Source: Nitrospira sp. CR1.2 (lineage in GTDB: Bacteria > Nitrospirota > Nitrospiria > Nitrospirales > Nitrospiraceae). From it: DNA of 64,000 nucleotides. The stretch lies in contig WIAG01000009.1 of assembly GCA_014055495.1 (NCBI GenBank), forward strand, positions 32,886 through 96,885, given 5' to 3'. The notes under the pieces were generated by a model that saw only the letters and a program-made list of their open reading frames with translations, made no database searches and was not told where the DNA came from. The translations under genes were made by a program, and so were the position numbers. Below, piece by piece: positions 10,323-20,291 of the stretch (position 1 is the stretch's first letter; the number at the start of each line of letters is the position of its first letter).

Positions 10323-11129
10323 CTAGAATCGAATGCCTACGGAAACCAGCGCGAAATTATACCAGCCGAATGCATAACGGTCGTTGTCCACCCCGCCTTC
10401 GAATACACGGTATCCTGCGGTCATGAACCAGTGATCGGTGAGGTCATAGCGGATTTTCAGCGCCGCGTCGATCGCCCGCCCTTGCGTGCTGACGAGCCCG
10501 TCGAAGTCGAGCAGGGCTGTCCAGCGCGGGGCGATGTCGTATTCCAGGCTGCTGCTGAGCAGCGGTACGAATCCCACGTTGCTGTCGGATGCCACCATGC
10601 CCTGCTGGCGTAGCTCGATCCGCGCATCTCGAATAAAGGCTGTGGCACCGATGCGCCAGCGCCAACGTTCTGATTCATGCACGAGATACCGATAGGTCAG
10701 ACGGTAGGAATCGAATCGGTACTCGGAATCCACCGGGACGCCTGGGGCAAAGGTGCCGCCCGCGAAACGCACGGGGAAGCCGAATGAACCGGTGCCGGAG
10801 AAACCGAGCGGCGCATACACGAATCGGAGCGAATGCCGATGGTTCATGTGCCACGTGAGCTCAACGCGCCGCTGTGCGTCAGGCCCGTTGCCTTGAATGT
10901 CGGTCAAGCCGAAGCGGGTTCCGGCACTGCTGTCGGGAATCTGTATTTGATTTCGCGATTGCCACACGGCGCCTGTTTCAAATTCCAGCGAGAACCGCTG
11001 TTCGTCGTGCGCAGTCTTTTCGGCAAAGGCGAACAAGGGGAAAGCCACGATGGCCATGACGGACAGACGGATGAGAGCCCTTACCCAATCAGCGGCACCG
11101 TAGCTCCGACCATGCGAGTGTGTATCCAT
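10323..11129 (-). CDS. Outer-membrane beta-barrel-like protein
   Basis: Signal peptide, alternating hydrophobic strands, terminal ...FALVSVGIRF aromatic C-terminus. Confidence 0.65.
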   Translation of the reverse strand: MDTHSHGRSYGAADWVRALIRLSVMAIVAFPLFAFAEKTAHDEQRFSLEFETGAVWQSRNQIQIPDSSAGTRFGLTDIQGNGPDAQRRVELTWHMNHRHSLRFVYAPLGFSGTGSFGFPVRFAGGTFAPGVPVDSEYRFDSYRLTYRYLVHESERWRWRIGATAFIRDARIELRQQGMVASDSNVGFVPLLSSSLEYDIAPRWTALLDFDGLVSTQGRAIDAALKIRYDLTDHWFMTAGYRVFEGGVDNDRYAFGWYNFALVSVGIRF

Positions 11130-11132
11130 TAA

Positions 11133-11708
11133 TCACCTGTCATTCCTTTCTTTCACCCGGCCGCCACTGTTCAAGAACTCCTTCCGGAGCATGCCGTAGA
11201 TCTCCACGTCGATGCGTTGGCCGAAGCGAAGATAGTGCTCACGCAGACGGCCTTCATGGGTCATGCCCACCTTCTGCAACACTCGCCCGGAGGCCGGATT
11301 GGTATGGAAATGTGGCGCGTAAATCCGATGCAAGTGCAGATTGTCGAAGCCGTATTCCACGAGCGCCGTGACGGCTTCCGAGCCATAGCCCTTGTTCCAA
11401 TAGGTCCGGCCAAGCCAATAACTCAACCGTCCCTGTTCATGTGCTGTGACGATCTCCATGCCGATTGAGCCGATCACCTGCCCGCTCTCCGCCAGCGTGA
11501 TCGCAAAGGTTACGCCTCTGCCTGCCGCCTGGTCTTCCACCCGTTCGGTGATCCAGTTGTGGGCTGCCTGTCGATCCATCGGGTGGGGGAGGAAGGTGCC
11601 GGAGGCCACGTCGTGCGACCCCGCTAACCGGTGCACGACCTCGGCGTCGCTCGTCTGAAATGGCCGGAAAAGCAGCCGCTTGGTTCTGATTGTGAAGTCG
11701 GAGGTCAT
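11133..11708 (-). CDS. GNAT N-acetyltransferase (RimJ/RimL-like)
   Basis: TKRLLFRPFQTSDAEVV, GSIGMEIV, SYWLGRTYWNKGYGSEAVTALVEYGFDNLHLHRIYA, SGRVLQKVGMTHEGRLREH. Confidence 0.9.
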   Translation of the reverse strand: MTSDFTIRTKRLLFRPFQTSDAEVVHRLAGSHDVASGTFLPHPMDRQAAHNWITERVEDQAAGRGVTFAITLAESGQVIGSIGMEIVTAHEQGRLSYWLGRTYWNKGYGSEAVTALVEYGFDNLHLHRIYAPHFHTNPASGRVLQKVGMTHEGRLREHYLRFGQRIDVEIYGMLRKEFLNSGGRVKERNDR

Positions 11709-11824
11709 GAATGAATCTCATCATATCTCCCGAGCCGGGCACAACTGTCGGCTTTCAGCGCGTTTCTTGACGGCGTATCGCTTCGCGGGTAGGGTGGCAC
11801 CATGGTTCTACCTACGGGGATACA

Positions 11825-12031
11825 ATGGATCTGGCGCGGGTGTTGATTGCAATCGTCGGGATGGGGGCGTCGGTCGCGACGTATTGTCTGATGCGATTTC
11901 CCCATATGCGCCGTGAGCAGTTCCGGCACTACGGCGCATGTTCCGTTGCGTGGTCCTGTGCCGGCGCACTGGCCGTGCTGTGTATCTGTCTGCTCCTGCT
12001 CATCGCGCAAAGCGTCTGGCAGCGCTCTTGA
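11825..12031 (+). CDS. Small membrane protein, hypothetical
   Basis: 68-aa ORF with two hydrophobic segments. Confidence 0.4.
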   Translation: MDLARVLIAIVGMGASVATYCLMRFPHMRREQFRHYGACSVAWSCAGALAVLCICLLLLIAQSVWQRS

Positions 12032-12357
12032 CGAGCCGCTGATTTCTTCGCCTTCCACCAGCAAGCTCATGCTGTAGCCGCCGGTGCGCGGCGACCTCCT
12101 CTCTCTCGAATCCCTGCTCGTTCAAATGCGACACATTGTGTCCTGCGCGGCACAAAAGTTGATCCGACCGGTTCGCTCTGTTAGGTATGCACTGGCAGTC
12201 GTGTGGATCTGACAGGAAACAAGCCGTCCGTCCCGTCTCTGTTTCCGGCCTGCCTCCGGGCTTGCCGCTGTTCCTTCTGAAAGAGTCCGTCTCATCGCGC
12301 GTCCTAGTGTGACGCGTGAGGGATCATCTTTTTTCTCAATCAGGTCGCTGAGTCAGT

Positions 12358-15300
12358 ATGGGAATGGTCAAAACCGGTTCGAGGCTCCGGGCGATCGATC
12401 GCAGCAGGCCCGCTCGTCTTGCGGACTACTTGGAGTTTCCCGCCAAGTGGTCCATCGCGTCACCACCAAGGCCGGTGATGCTTGACCGCGACGATTGGGT
12501 CTGTGCGGCTGTGATCGCGCTTGCCGTGGCGGTTGTCTGCTTGCTGATCGCGCGTTCGCTCCCGTCGGTGCTGTTTCAGTCGATGGATTTCTGGTTTGAG
12601 GCGGACACCCTGCGTGAAATCTCCAACATGACCCGCGTGCACGACGACCATTACCGGACGTCGGTGCATCCCCTGTTCTCCTTAATGACGTTCGTTCCTG
12701 TCTATCTGATGAAACACGCGTTATCGGTCAGCCCGTTGCGCGCCGTGCTGCTGGTCAGCGGCTTGGCGGCCGGCCTTTGGGGCGGCACGCTGTATCTCAT
12801 GCTCCGTCTGCTCGGGTGTCGTCTTCTCGACGCCGCCCTGTTCACATTGCTCGGGCTTTGCAGCGCCGCCTCGTTGTTCTGGTTGCCGATTCCCAATTCC
12901 TATTCCTGGGGATCGCTCTCGATCATGCTGGCGCTCGTGTTATTGCTCGGCGCCGAGCAGCGGGCATTCGGTGCCGCTGCCTACGTGGCAGCCAGCGCCT
13001 TGACGCTCAGTTTTACCGTGACCAACTGGATGGCCGGCCTCCTGGTCAGCCTGGCCCGATGGCCCTGGAGGCAGGCGGTACAAATCTCCGTGAACGCGCT
13101 CTGCCTGGTCGTGTTGCTCTGGGGCGTGCAGAAATTCATCTTTCCGTCGTCGGAGTTTTTTATCGGTCATCGCGCGGAGTCCTCGTTTATCAATCATCCG
13201 CAGTCCGGGGGGCTCTCCAACATTGCGACGTCCTTTCTGTTCCATAGCCTCGTCGCACCCTCGGTCCGTTTTATGAAGGACGATGCCTATGCCCAGGCGA
13301 AGGCGAATGCGTTTCGCCTGGCAGATCGGTTGACCTTTCAGTTTTCCACGCCCGGTTCGGCCGGCCGGCTCGGGCTGGTTGCCGTGGTTCTCTGGTCTGC
13401 TGTGCTGCTGAACGGGCTGTGGCGATTGCTGGTGTTGGATGGACTGCTGCGGTTCCGGCTGGTGTTGGGTGGCTTGCTGCTGTTTGAATTCGCCCTGCAT
13501 CTGCTCTACGGCGAAGAGACCTTTGTCTACAGTTTGAACTTTCTCCCGCTGCTGCTCGCGGTGGCGGCGTTGGGCGTCGTCGGTCCAGGTCGTCGGATCG
13601 TGGCGACGCTCACGGCCTTCCTGCTGTGTTGCGTCGCGGTGAACAACTGGCAACAGTTTCAAGCGGCGGCCCATTCCGCGACACAGTTCACTCCCCAGCG
13701 TGAACTGATGACAACCATGATGCAGCAGGACCCGGCGCGTCCCTGGCCACGGTCGGTGGGACATGTGCCGTTAGCCGTACCAGGTGCTCCCGAGGGCGGC
13801 ACGGCCTATCATGAGCCGGGCGGCGACTTTAGCCCGCAGACGCCGAGCTTCGGGGTGTCACTCTGGTTGTGCGATGCGAAGGGACTACCGGTCGTCATCA
13901 GCCAGACCGTGCCGCTCAATGAGATCAAGCAGGAATTTGCTCCGTCCGCCCACCCATCCATTCCGGCGATCGTCACGAACACGCCCTACTATCGCGCGAC
14001 CTGGTCTCGGCTGGATGCCACCCGCTGGGAGCTACGGCTGAAAAATGCGACGCCCTATGTGCCCGTGATCGTGATCCGGAGCGTCGGTCCCGCCGGCGGG
14101 CCAGTGACCGCACTCAATCAGGAGGAGGCGCAGGTCACGGTGAATCATCGCTGGGCGGTCAGCGCCACACCCGCTCCTGTGGCGATCACGCTGGGGGATG
14201 AGAATCGGCCCGATTGGATGACCGCACAGTCTCCGGCGACCTCTTGGAGCGGAGAGGCCGGTTGGGGCTATGCGCGGATGAGGTTCGATTCCGGAGCCGC
14301 CAAGGTCGATGATGAGATTCGTGTGGTGCTCTCCGATCTGCAACCGCCGGTTGAAATGGAACGTTCTTATCGGGATACCCCGAGACGAGCGCGTCTGGCC
14401 TTGCCCGACCCGCGCATACAGGCGTCCATGAATGCGCAGATCACCCATCTCATGATGAGTCTGGTCGACGATGAAACGCGTCCAGGCGATCCGGCCCTGT
14501 TCTACCGATCCTGGCATCGGCAGGGCGCGTACATCACGGCGGCGCTTGCCCGCGCAGGCGATCCCACGGTCGGCCGGGTCCTCTCGCAGTTCCTGGCGAC
14601 GCATGACTTCGGGGGAGGATCCGGCCCCGAAGCGGATGCGCCGGGTCTGGCGATCTGGGCGCTGACCGAGTCAGCCGGGTATATCGCCGACAAGGTGCAT
14701 GATGCATGGCTGTGGCCACATCTCTTGCGAAAGGTCGGACGAATCGAGCAGATGATGACCTCCCGTTCCCCGATTATGGAACCCTACACAGTGCCCGCGC
14801 CACATGACTTCCAACACCTCCGGCAGACCAGGTCGGCCGTGCTCGCCCGACCGGCGCGCGACGGCGTGATCGTGGGACGGGTCGGCGAGGACTGGCCGTT
14901 GCGCTACGTCAATGCCGTGGGTTATCGCGGACTCCTGGCTGCTGCCGATTTTGCAGAGCGGCTCGGGAAGCGTCAGTATGCGGCGCGTTGGCGAACCGAG
15001 GCGCAGAGCCTGCAAGAGAGTTGGTCGCGGCAGTTTCCCGATGGCACTGAGGCCGGTGACTCGTCAGCGGCGGGGGCACGCTCGTTGGTCGGGTCCGCCC
15101 TTCGCCGGAATCAGTTGAGCCAGCCGCTGACGACTTATCGTCCCACGGACGAACGGGGTACGGTTACGGGACAATTGGCACAGGCCCATCAAGCATTGCG
15201 GTTGGGGCGTCCCGACGCGGTATGGGGCATGTTGCAGCAGGTGTGGAGTCGCCAAGCCTCACCCGGTTTGTACACGTGGGAGACCATGAGGTCCATGACC

Positions 15301-15654
15301 GATGAATTGGCGGATGGCTGGCAATATGCCAGGGGATGGCATAACGAGCTGAGTGTCACGCCGGACTATGAAACCGCCGCGTTGCTCCTGCTGCTGCAGC
15401 AGGACATGCTGGCCTATGTCGAGGAGACGGCGTCGGTGCCTGCGGTGGTGATCGGGGCGGGCATCACCCGGGCCTGGCTCGCGCAGCCGATGGCCGTGTC
15501 CAATCTTGCCATTCCTGGAGGCACCATCACGTGGCAGTGGGACGGGCATGTGATGCGCGTCACTCAGCGAGGGCCGTCACGCAATATTCGCTTGGGTCCG
15601 GCGTTCCCTGCCGGCACGAAATTGGAGGTGACGCAGAAGCCGCCGGTTCGCTGA
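12358..15654 (+). CDS. Large membrane protein with C-terminal (alpha/alpha)-toroid-like region
   Basis: 1098 aa; multi-TM N-terminal half (GT-C-like), soluble C-terminal half with repeated helical W/Y-rich segments. Confidence 0.7.
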   Translation: MGMVKTGSRLRAIDRSRPARLADYLEFPAKWSIASPPRPVMLDRDDWVCAAVIALAVAVVCLLIARSLPSVLFQSMDFWFEADTLREISNMTRVHDDHYRTSVHPLFSLMTFVPVYLMKHALSVSPLRAVLLVSGLAAGLWGGTLYLMLRLLGCRLLDAALFTLLGLCSAASLFWLPIPNSYSWGSLSIMLALVLLLGAEQRAFGAAAYVAASALTLSFTVTNWMAGLLVSLARWPWRQAVQISVNALCLVVLLWGVQKFIFPSSEFFIGHRAESSFINHPQSGGLSNIATSFLFHSLVAPSVRFMKDDAYAQAKANAFRLADRLTFQFSTPGSAGRLGLVAVVLWSAVLLNGLWRLLVLDGLLRFRLVLGGLLLFEFALHLLYGEETFVYSLNFLPLLLAVAALGVVGPGRRIVATLTAFLLCCVAVNNWQQFQAAAHSATQFTPQRELMTTMMQQDPARPWPRSVGHVPLAVPGAPEGGTAYHEPGGDFSPQTPSFGVSLWLCDAKGLPVVISQTVPLNEIKQEFAPSAHPSIPAIVTNTPYYRATWSRLDATRWELRLKNATPYVPVIVIRSVGPAGGPVTALNQEEAQVTVNHRWAVSATPAPVAITLGDENRPDWMTAQSPATSWSGEAGWGYARMRFDSGAAKVDDEIRVVLSDLQPPVEMERSYRDTPRRARLALPDPRIQASMNAQITHLMMSLVDDETRPGDPALFYRSWHRQGAYITAALARAGDPTVGRVLSQFLATHDFGGGSGPEADAPGLAIWALTESAGYIADKVHDAWLWPHLLRKVGRIEQMMTSRSPIMEPYTVPAPHDFQHLRQTRSAVLARPARDGVIVGRVGEDWPLRYVNAVGYRGLLAAADFAERLGKRQYAARWRTEAQSLQESWSRQFPDGTEAGDSSAAGARSLVGSALRRNQLSQPLTTYRPTDERGTVTGQLAQAHQALRLGRPDAVWGMLQQVWSRQASPGLYTWETMRSMTDELADGWQYARGWHNELSVTPDYETAALLLLLQQDMLAYVEETASVPAVVIGAGITRAWLAQPMAVSNLAIPGGTITWQWDGHVMRVTQRGPSRNIRLGPAFPAGTKLEVTQKPPVR

Positions 15655-15682
15655 ATGAGAAAGTAGTTGAAACGTCTTGCAC

Positions 15683-16447
15683 TCAGAATGACTTGCTTCG
15701 GCTACCCAAGAATGTGACGACATGACCTCGTAAGGCTGCTGCGAAACGGTGAAAGTTGAGGTCTTCGGCTGGCTGTGTGAGTTTGGTTTTTCTTGAGTTG
15801 GTCGCCATCAGAAAGCAGGAGGCGGAATAGAGCCGCTCTAATATTAAGCGGCGGCAGAGCAGTTCGTAACGTTTGCTATACGACACTCCTCGATACCGGC
15901 GAATTGCTGTTGGTGCCTTGGTATACGTATCGCCTCGGAATTCAGGATCCACCTGAAAGTACGGTTCCTTGTTGACGACTGGTGTTTTCACATTGTCGCG
16001 ATCTTCCAATAAGAAGAGATAGCCCAGAAATGGAGGAGGGGTCTGCCCAAAGCGGCCTTCTCGGAATGCCGTCCAAATGTCTTTTGCGCTGCCAACGGCT
16101 TCTTCTGCCCGATTGGTTACATTGTTGCCTATTGATTTGGCGGCTTGGGATTTGAACTCCATGGCTAAGACTAATGCGCCGTTTGAGACGACAATAAGAT
16201 CCCATTTCTTTGTGGCTCTGAAATAACCTGGCAGCTCGAGCGCGCTTCTTGTGCGGATATCGACCTTTTGTAGCCCGGCTTCGCATAAAATGTCTGAAAC
16301 CAAGACTTCCAAGGCACCCATTTGGGTACCGCCTGTGACTTCTCCGCGAGTCCCGGCATCGATCTTTCCCGATTGGATCTGCTTTTCTTTATTCAGCCTC
16401 CGCGCGTTCCAATAGCTTTGGACAGCGGCCTGTAGCCTCTTCTCAAT
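15683..16447 (-). CDS. PaeR7I/XhoI-type restriction endonuclease
   Basis: WDLIVVSNGALVLAMEFKSQAAKSIGNNVTNRAEEAVGSAKDIWTAFREG; ORF caller starts at 16321 but an in-frame extension EKRLQAAVQSYWNARRL...DAGTRGEVTGGTQ continues up to an ATT codon at 16445-16447. Confidence 0.85.
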   Translation of the reverse strand: MEKRLQAAVQSYWNARRLNKEKQIQSGKIDAGTRGEVTGGTQMGALEVLVSDILCEAGLQKVDIRTRSALELPGYFRATKKWDLIVVSNGALVLAMEFKSQAAKSIGNNVTNRAEEAVGSAKDIWTAFREGRFGQTPPPFLGYLFLLEDRDNVKTPVVNKEPYFQVDPEFRGDTYTKAPTAIRRYRGVSYSKRYELLCRRLILERLYSASCFLMATNSRKTKLTQPAEDLNFHRFAAALRGHVVTFLGSRSKSF

Positions 16448-18227
16448 GTCCGAGCACGGCCTCCATCGTATGAGGACCTATCCCAAAGATCTCCCCAGCC
16501 ATGAGGGTTGCTCGATCTCTATCGCGATGACGGAAGGCCTCCCTCAATACATCGGACTGTGTACTGGACAAGGTTTTGGGATCCGGGACTCGAATCAGGC
16601 GCAGGTACTGCGCCTGAAAACGCAGATAGCCACCTCGCATGCGGACTCCGTACGATTCGACAAAAAACTGGCAGAATTTTGACAGGAGAAACCCCCCAAG
16701 CACCTCTAGGTCCCACTCCTCCGACTCAATGAAGTACAAATTGTGATGAGGATAGGTTTCCCCTTCGTCCAAGACGGGTTCCAGGCGGTTCTTAATATCC
16801 GGGATAAAGAGTTTGCGTTTGTGTGTCAGGGAGGGATTGACGCGGTCGATAGTCTTGTACCAACCGGTGACAGACTTCTCCGCCGTGTGACGGCGTTTCA
16901 ACTCCGTTGCGTGCTGCTCGTAGTAGGCGCGAAGCTTGGGATAGTCGATCAGATCGACAAGACCATTCTCGCCCCAAGGGTTCACGAGATAGTGTCCAGA
17001 CCAGTGTAGAGTTCCTCCAGCCAGATCTTTCGCCACTGCGAGTTTCAGCAACCGGGAGGACTCCACAAGCGCGTCATTGGTCGTAATGTAGATACGGTCG
17101 TTTCCGGTGGCAACCCCGATCCCTACTTTGGCACTCATTTCGAGAGCAGGAAGCCGCTCTTCCATTTGTCTAAGCAGTGCCAATTGTTCTGGGGAGTGGC
17201 AGGGCCAGGGAACCGAGCCCTTGAACCATGTGTTTACCACGGCCCTGTGAATGCCACTGGGGAGTGCTGGGCTACCTTCTCCCTGCAGTGCGGTCGCTAA
17301 TTGTAGCGGCTGCATGGTCTCAGCCTCCTGCCCAGCACTGGCAACAATGGTCGAGCGTTGAGTCTTGCGTCGAATCACCGTAATAGCAGGATAGGCATCC
17401 ACCTCGTCATCAAATGCGTTGGCATGATGCATGCTCACGAGCATGTCGACACTGTAAGCTGAGCTGATCAGCTTCCTGAGTTCGGCTCCGTATTGATTGC
17501 GCATCCATCGATCAGCGCAGATAAATGCACAGGTACCGTTGGGCTTCAGTTGTCGAAGCGCTGCCTCGAAAAATGCAACGTAGAGATCGGCACGCCCGCG
17601 CATCGTGGGATAAGCATTGCGGTAAACCGAGGCTGTTTCCTCAGGGATGTCTTCGAGACGTATGTATGGAGGGTTCCCTACTATGAAATCGGCCGGTTCA
17701 TGTCCGGCGTCCAGAAGGTAATCACGAGTGAAGACCCATGTGTCCGCTAGGTTGCTGGCCAATGACGGTTGGGCCCCATAGCGCACCAGAATATTGTGGA
17801 TTAGGGCGCGAGAGCGAGCGGCGCTTGTCTCATTCAGCTCATAGGCGATTAATGATTTCCGGCACTCGGCCAGAGGAAGACCAAGATTTCGACAAGACTG
17901 TAGCAAGCGTTCGACCATGGGCACGAGAAATGCTCCATTACCGCAAGCCGGTTCGATAGCCAGCGCATCCACCAAATTCCTGTCAGGGCAATAGCCGCTC
18001 AGGTCGAGGAGTAACTCGACGACCCAACGTTTGGTGTAGACCACGCCTTTGGGGCCGATGGGGGTAGCGGAGGCAGGCTGGTGTGTCGGTGCAATGAGCT
18101 GGAGTTGAATGCCCTGCGTTGTTTCTGGTGGACTAAGTTGGTGATGTGCCACTAGGGCCTCATGGTGCTTTCGAGGTCTCGGCGGAAAGAAGCTCGTGAT
18201 ATTAGCTCGTTCGCATTCATCGATCAA
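16443..18227 (-). CDS. Type II N6-adenine DNA methyltransferase (PaeR7I-type)
   Basis: GVVYTKRWVVELLLD, EPACGNGAFLVP, DFIVGNPPYIRLEDIP (NPPY), C-terminal target-recognition region. Confidence 0.9.
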   Translation of the reverse strand: MIDECERANITSFFPPRPRKHHEALVAHHQLSPPETTQGIQLQLIAPTHQPASATPIGPKGVVYTKRWVVELLLDLSGYCPDRNLVDALAIEPACGNGAFLVPMVERLLQSCRNLGLPLAECRKSLIAYELNETSAARSRALIHNILVRYGAQPSLASNLADTWVFTRDYLLDAGHEPADFIVGNPPYIRLEDIPEETASVYRNAYPTMRGRADLYVAFFEAALRQLKPNGTCAFICADRWMRNQYGAELRKLISSAYSVDMLVSMHHANAFDDEVDAYPAITVIRRKTQRSTIVASAGQEAETMQPLQLATALQGEGSPALPSGIHRAVVNTWFKGSVPWPCHSPEQLALLRQMEERLPALEMSAKVGIGVATGNDRIYITTNDALVESSRLLKLAVAKDLAGGTLHWSGHYLVNPWGENGLVDLIDYPKLRAYYEQHATELKRRHTAEKSVTGWYKTIDRVNPSLTHKRKLFIPDIKNRLEPVLDEGETYPHHNLYFIESEEWDLEVLGGFLLSKFCQFFVESYGVRMRGGYLRFQAQYLRLIRVPDPKTLSSTQSDVLREAFRHRDRDRATLMAGEIFGIGPHTMEAVLGH

Positions 18228-18340
18228 TACTGGTTTGGTGTAGCTTCACTTCGAATTCCCGCCCTCGCATCCACCCTCCCAAAGGATTACAATTCGGTCG
18301 ATGCCGATCTGTCGCATGGCTCTCACCATCTGACCGAGGA

Positions 18341-19372
18341 GTGCTGCCGATGTTGAAACCCGAACCGGCCGGTGGGCCGACCCCGCAGTTGTTCTTCCAA
18401 ACAGCCAATGCCTATCAGCGCTCGCAGGCCCTCAAGGCTGCCGTAGAACTGGATCTGTTCACCGCCGTCGGATTGGGGCACGACCAGGTGTCGACACTGG
18501 CCGAGCGTTGCGGGTCCGCCAAGCGCGGGGTACGCATTCTTGCGGACTATCTGACGATCCAGGGGTTCCTCACCAAGGAAGGTGATCGGTACAAGTTGAC
18601 GCCGGACAGCGCCGTATTTCTTGATCGGCGGTCGCCGGCCTACATGGGGTCGGTGTTGGGGTTCCTGCATGCACCGAAGTTCATTGCGGCCTTCGAAAAT
18701 TTGACCGAAGCGGTGCGCAAAGGGGGAACGGTGGCAGGCGAGGCGGGAACGGTATCTCCCGAGCATCCCCTCTGGGTGGATTTCGCCCGCTCCATGATCC
18801 CGATGATGGCCAAGCCGGCGGAAGAGATCGGCATGTTCGTGCGGCAGTCGCAGCCGAACGTCAAAAAGGTGCTGGACATCGCCGCGGGGCATGGACTCTT
18901 TGGAATAGAAATCGCAACCCGCTGTCCGGAGGCCGAGGTGACGGCCTTGGACTGGCCCAAGGTACTGACCGTGGCTCGCGAGCTCGCCAAAGAGTCCGGT
19001 ATCGAGTCGCGATACCGGACCATCGCGGGCGACGCGTTTCAGCAGGAGTTCGGCGGGGGCTACGATCTCGTCCTGCTTACCAACTTTCTCCACCATTTCT
19101 CGGCGCAGACCTGTGAGTTGTTGTTACGCAAGATTCATCGGTCGCTGGCGCCGGGCGGGCGGGTCATCACGTTGGAGTTCGTGCCGCACGACGACCGGGT
19201 GACCCCGCCTCCGGTCGCGGAATTCAGCTTGATCATGTTGGCGACGACGCCGGACGGCGATGCCTACACCTTTCGGGAGTACGAGCAGATGTTCGCGGCA
19301 GCGGGATTCGCGAAAACGGAGTTGCACCCCGTGGCCGGGTCGATCGAACAGGTGCTGGTGTCATCAATCTAG
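18341..19372 (+). CDS. SAM-dependent O-methyltransferase with N-terminal winged helix
   Basis: LFFQTANAYQRSQALKAAVELDLFTAVG, VLDIAAGHGLFGIEIA, LTNFLHHFS, LEFVPHDDRVTPP. Confidence 0.85.
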   Translation: MLPMLKPEPAGGPTPQLFFQTANAYQRSQALKAAVELDLFTAVGLGHDQVSTLAERCGSAKRGVRILADYLTIQGFLTKEGDRYKLTPDSAVFLDRRSPAYMGSVLGFLHAPKFIAAFENLTEAVRKGGTVAGEAGTVSPEHPLWVDFARSMIPMMAKPAEEIGMFVRQSQPNVKKVLDIAAGHGLFGIEIATRCPEAEVTALDWPKVLTVARELAKESGIESRYRTIAGDAFQQEFGGGYDLVLLTNFLHHFSAQTCELLLRKIHRSLAPGGRVITLEFVPHDDRVTPPPVAEFSLIMLATTPDGDAYTFREYEQMFAAAGFAKTELHPVAGSIEQVLVSSI

Positions 19373-19448
19373 CCTGCACCGGATCTATCGGCGATGGATG
19401 TGCACGAGTTCGACGAAGGCGCCAAGGTGAGGCGGGTCATGGCGTGGT

Positions 19449-19892
19449 ATGTCCCCTAACATTCGGTCGCCGCGTGTGCGGCTGGGCGGGTATGTCATTT
19501 TGCCGCGCCTGATCGACAAGGTACGGCTCCATGCGCAGGGGCTTCTGCCTGAATCCTATGTGCCGTTCCTGCTTCGTCCAGGTTTGCCCTTGGACGGACG
19601 GTTTCTCGCGTTCACCGGGTTGCAACCGGAGGTGTTTCGACAGGCGGTGCTTTCGAAGGCTGATGATGGGGACATCCTGACCTGGGTGATGCGCGAGGCG
19701 GTGCTCCACAGCTTTCAGGAAATCGAAGCCTGGAGTGACGCGTTGGAGCGACTCCGCCCGGACCGAGCCTTGGCAAGACTCTTGGGCCGGCTCAGCCCTG
19801 AGTTGGCGAAACAAGTCGATTTCGCGCAGCACCCTCTGTTCGATCTGCTCGATATGGATGAAGGCCGCAGACCGATGCCCACCGATTGCTGA
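19449..19892 (+). CDS. DUF5069-like protein
   Basis: IRSPRVRLGGYVILPRLIDKVRLHAQGLLPE opening segment. Confidence 0.7.
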   Translation: MSPNIRSPRVRLGGYVILPRLIDKVRLHAQGLLPESYVPFLLRPGLPLDGRFLAFTGLQPEVFRQAVLSKADDGDILTWVMREAVLHSFQEIEAWSDALERLRPDRALARLLGRLSPELAKQVDFAQHPLFDLLDMDEGRRPMPTDC

Positions 19893-20054
19893 TGCGCTGT
19901 CGTCAGCTGAACCTGCTAGAACCAGGGTTTTCCAGAGGTGCCTTCTTCTCACCGTCAGGGTTTAATACCCATAGACACCATGCGGGCTGCCGCCGCATGG
20001 TACCGGGCGAGTTGAACGAAACGTGAACGGCTGCCAGGCCAAGAGGTGGTTGCC

Positions 20055-20234
20055 ATGTTCCTCAAGTGGGCTGCCATTTTTTTCATCATCGCGATGGCTG
20101 CCGGAGCGATGGGATTCGGGGGCGTCGCGCAAGGCGCTACGGAGATCGCGCAGATTCTCTTTTATATCTTCCTCGCGATTTGCGGAACGTTCCTCGTGGC
20201 GGGTATCCTCCTTGCCGAGAAACTATCCTCCTGA
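20055..20234 (+). CDS. DUF1328 small membrane protein
   Basis: MFLKWAAIFFIIAMAAGAMGFGGVAQGATEIAQILFYIFLAICGTFLVAGIL. Confidence 0.85.
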   Translation: MFLKWAAIFFIIAMAAGAMGFGGVAQGATEIAQILFYIFLAICGTFLVAGILLAEKLSS

Positions 20235-20291
20235 GCGGTTGAGGCAGGGGCACGGGCGGTGAAAGGCGTCACCGGACGGTAGAGACGTCGA

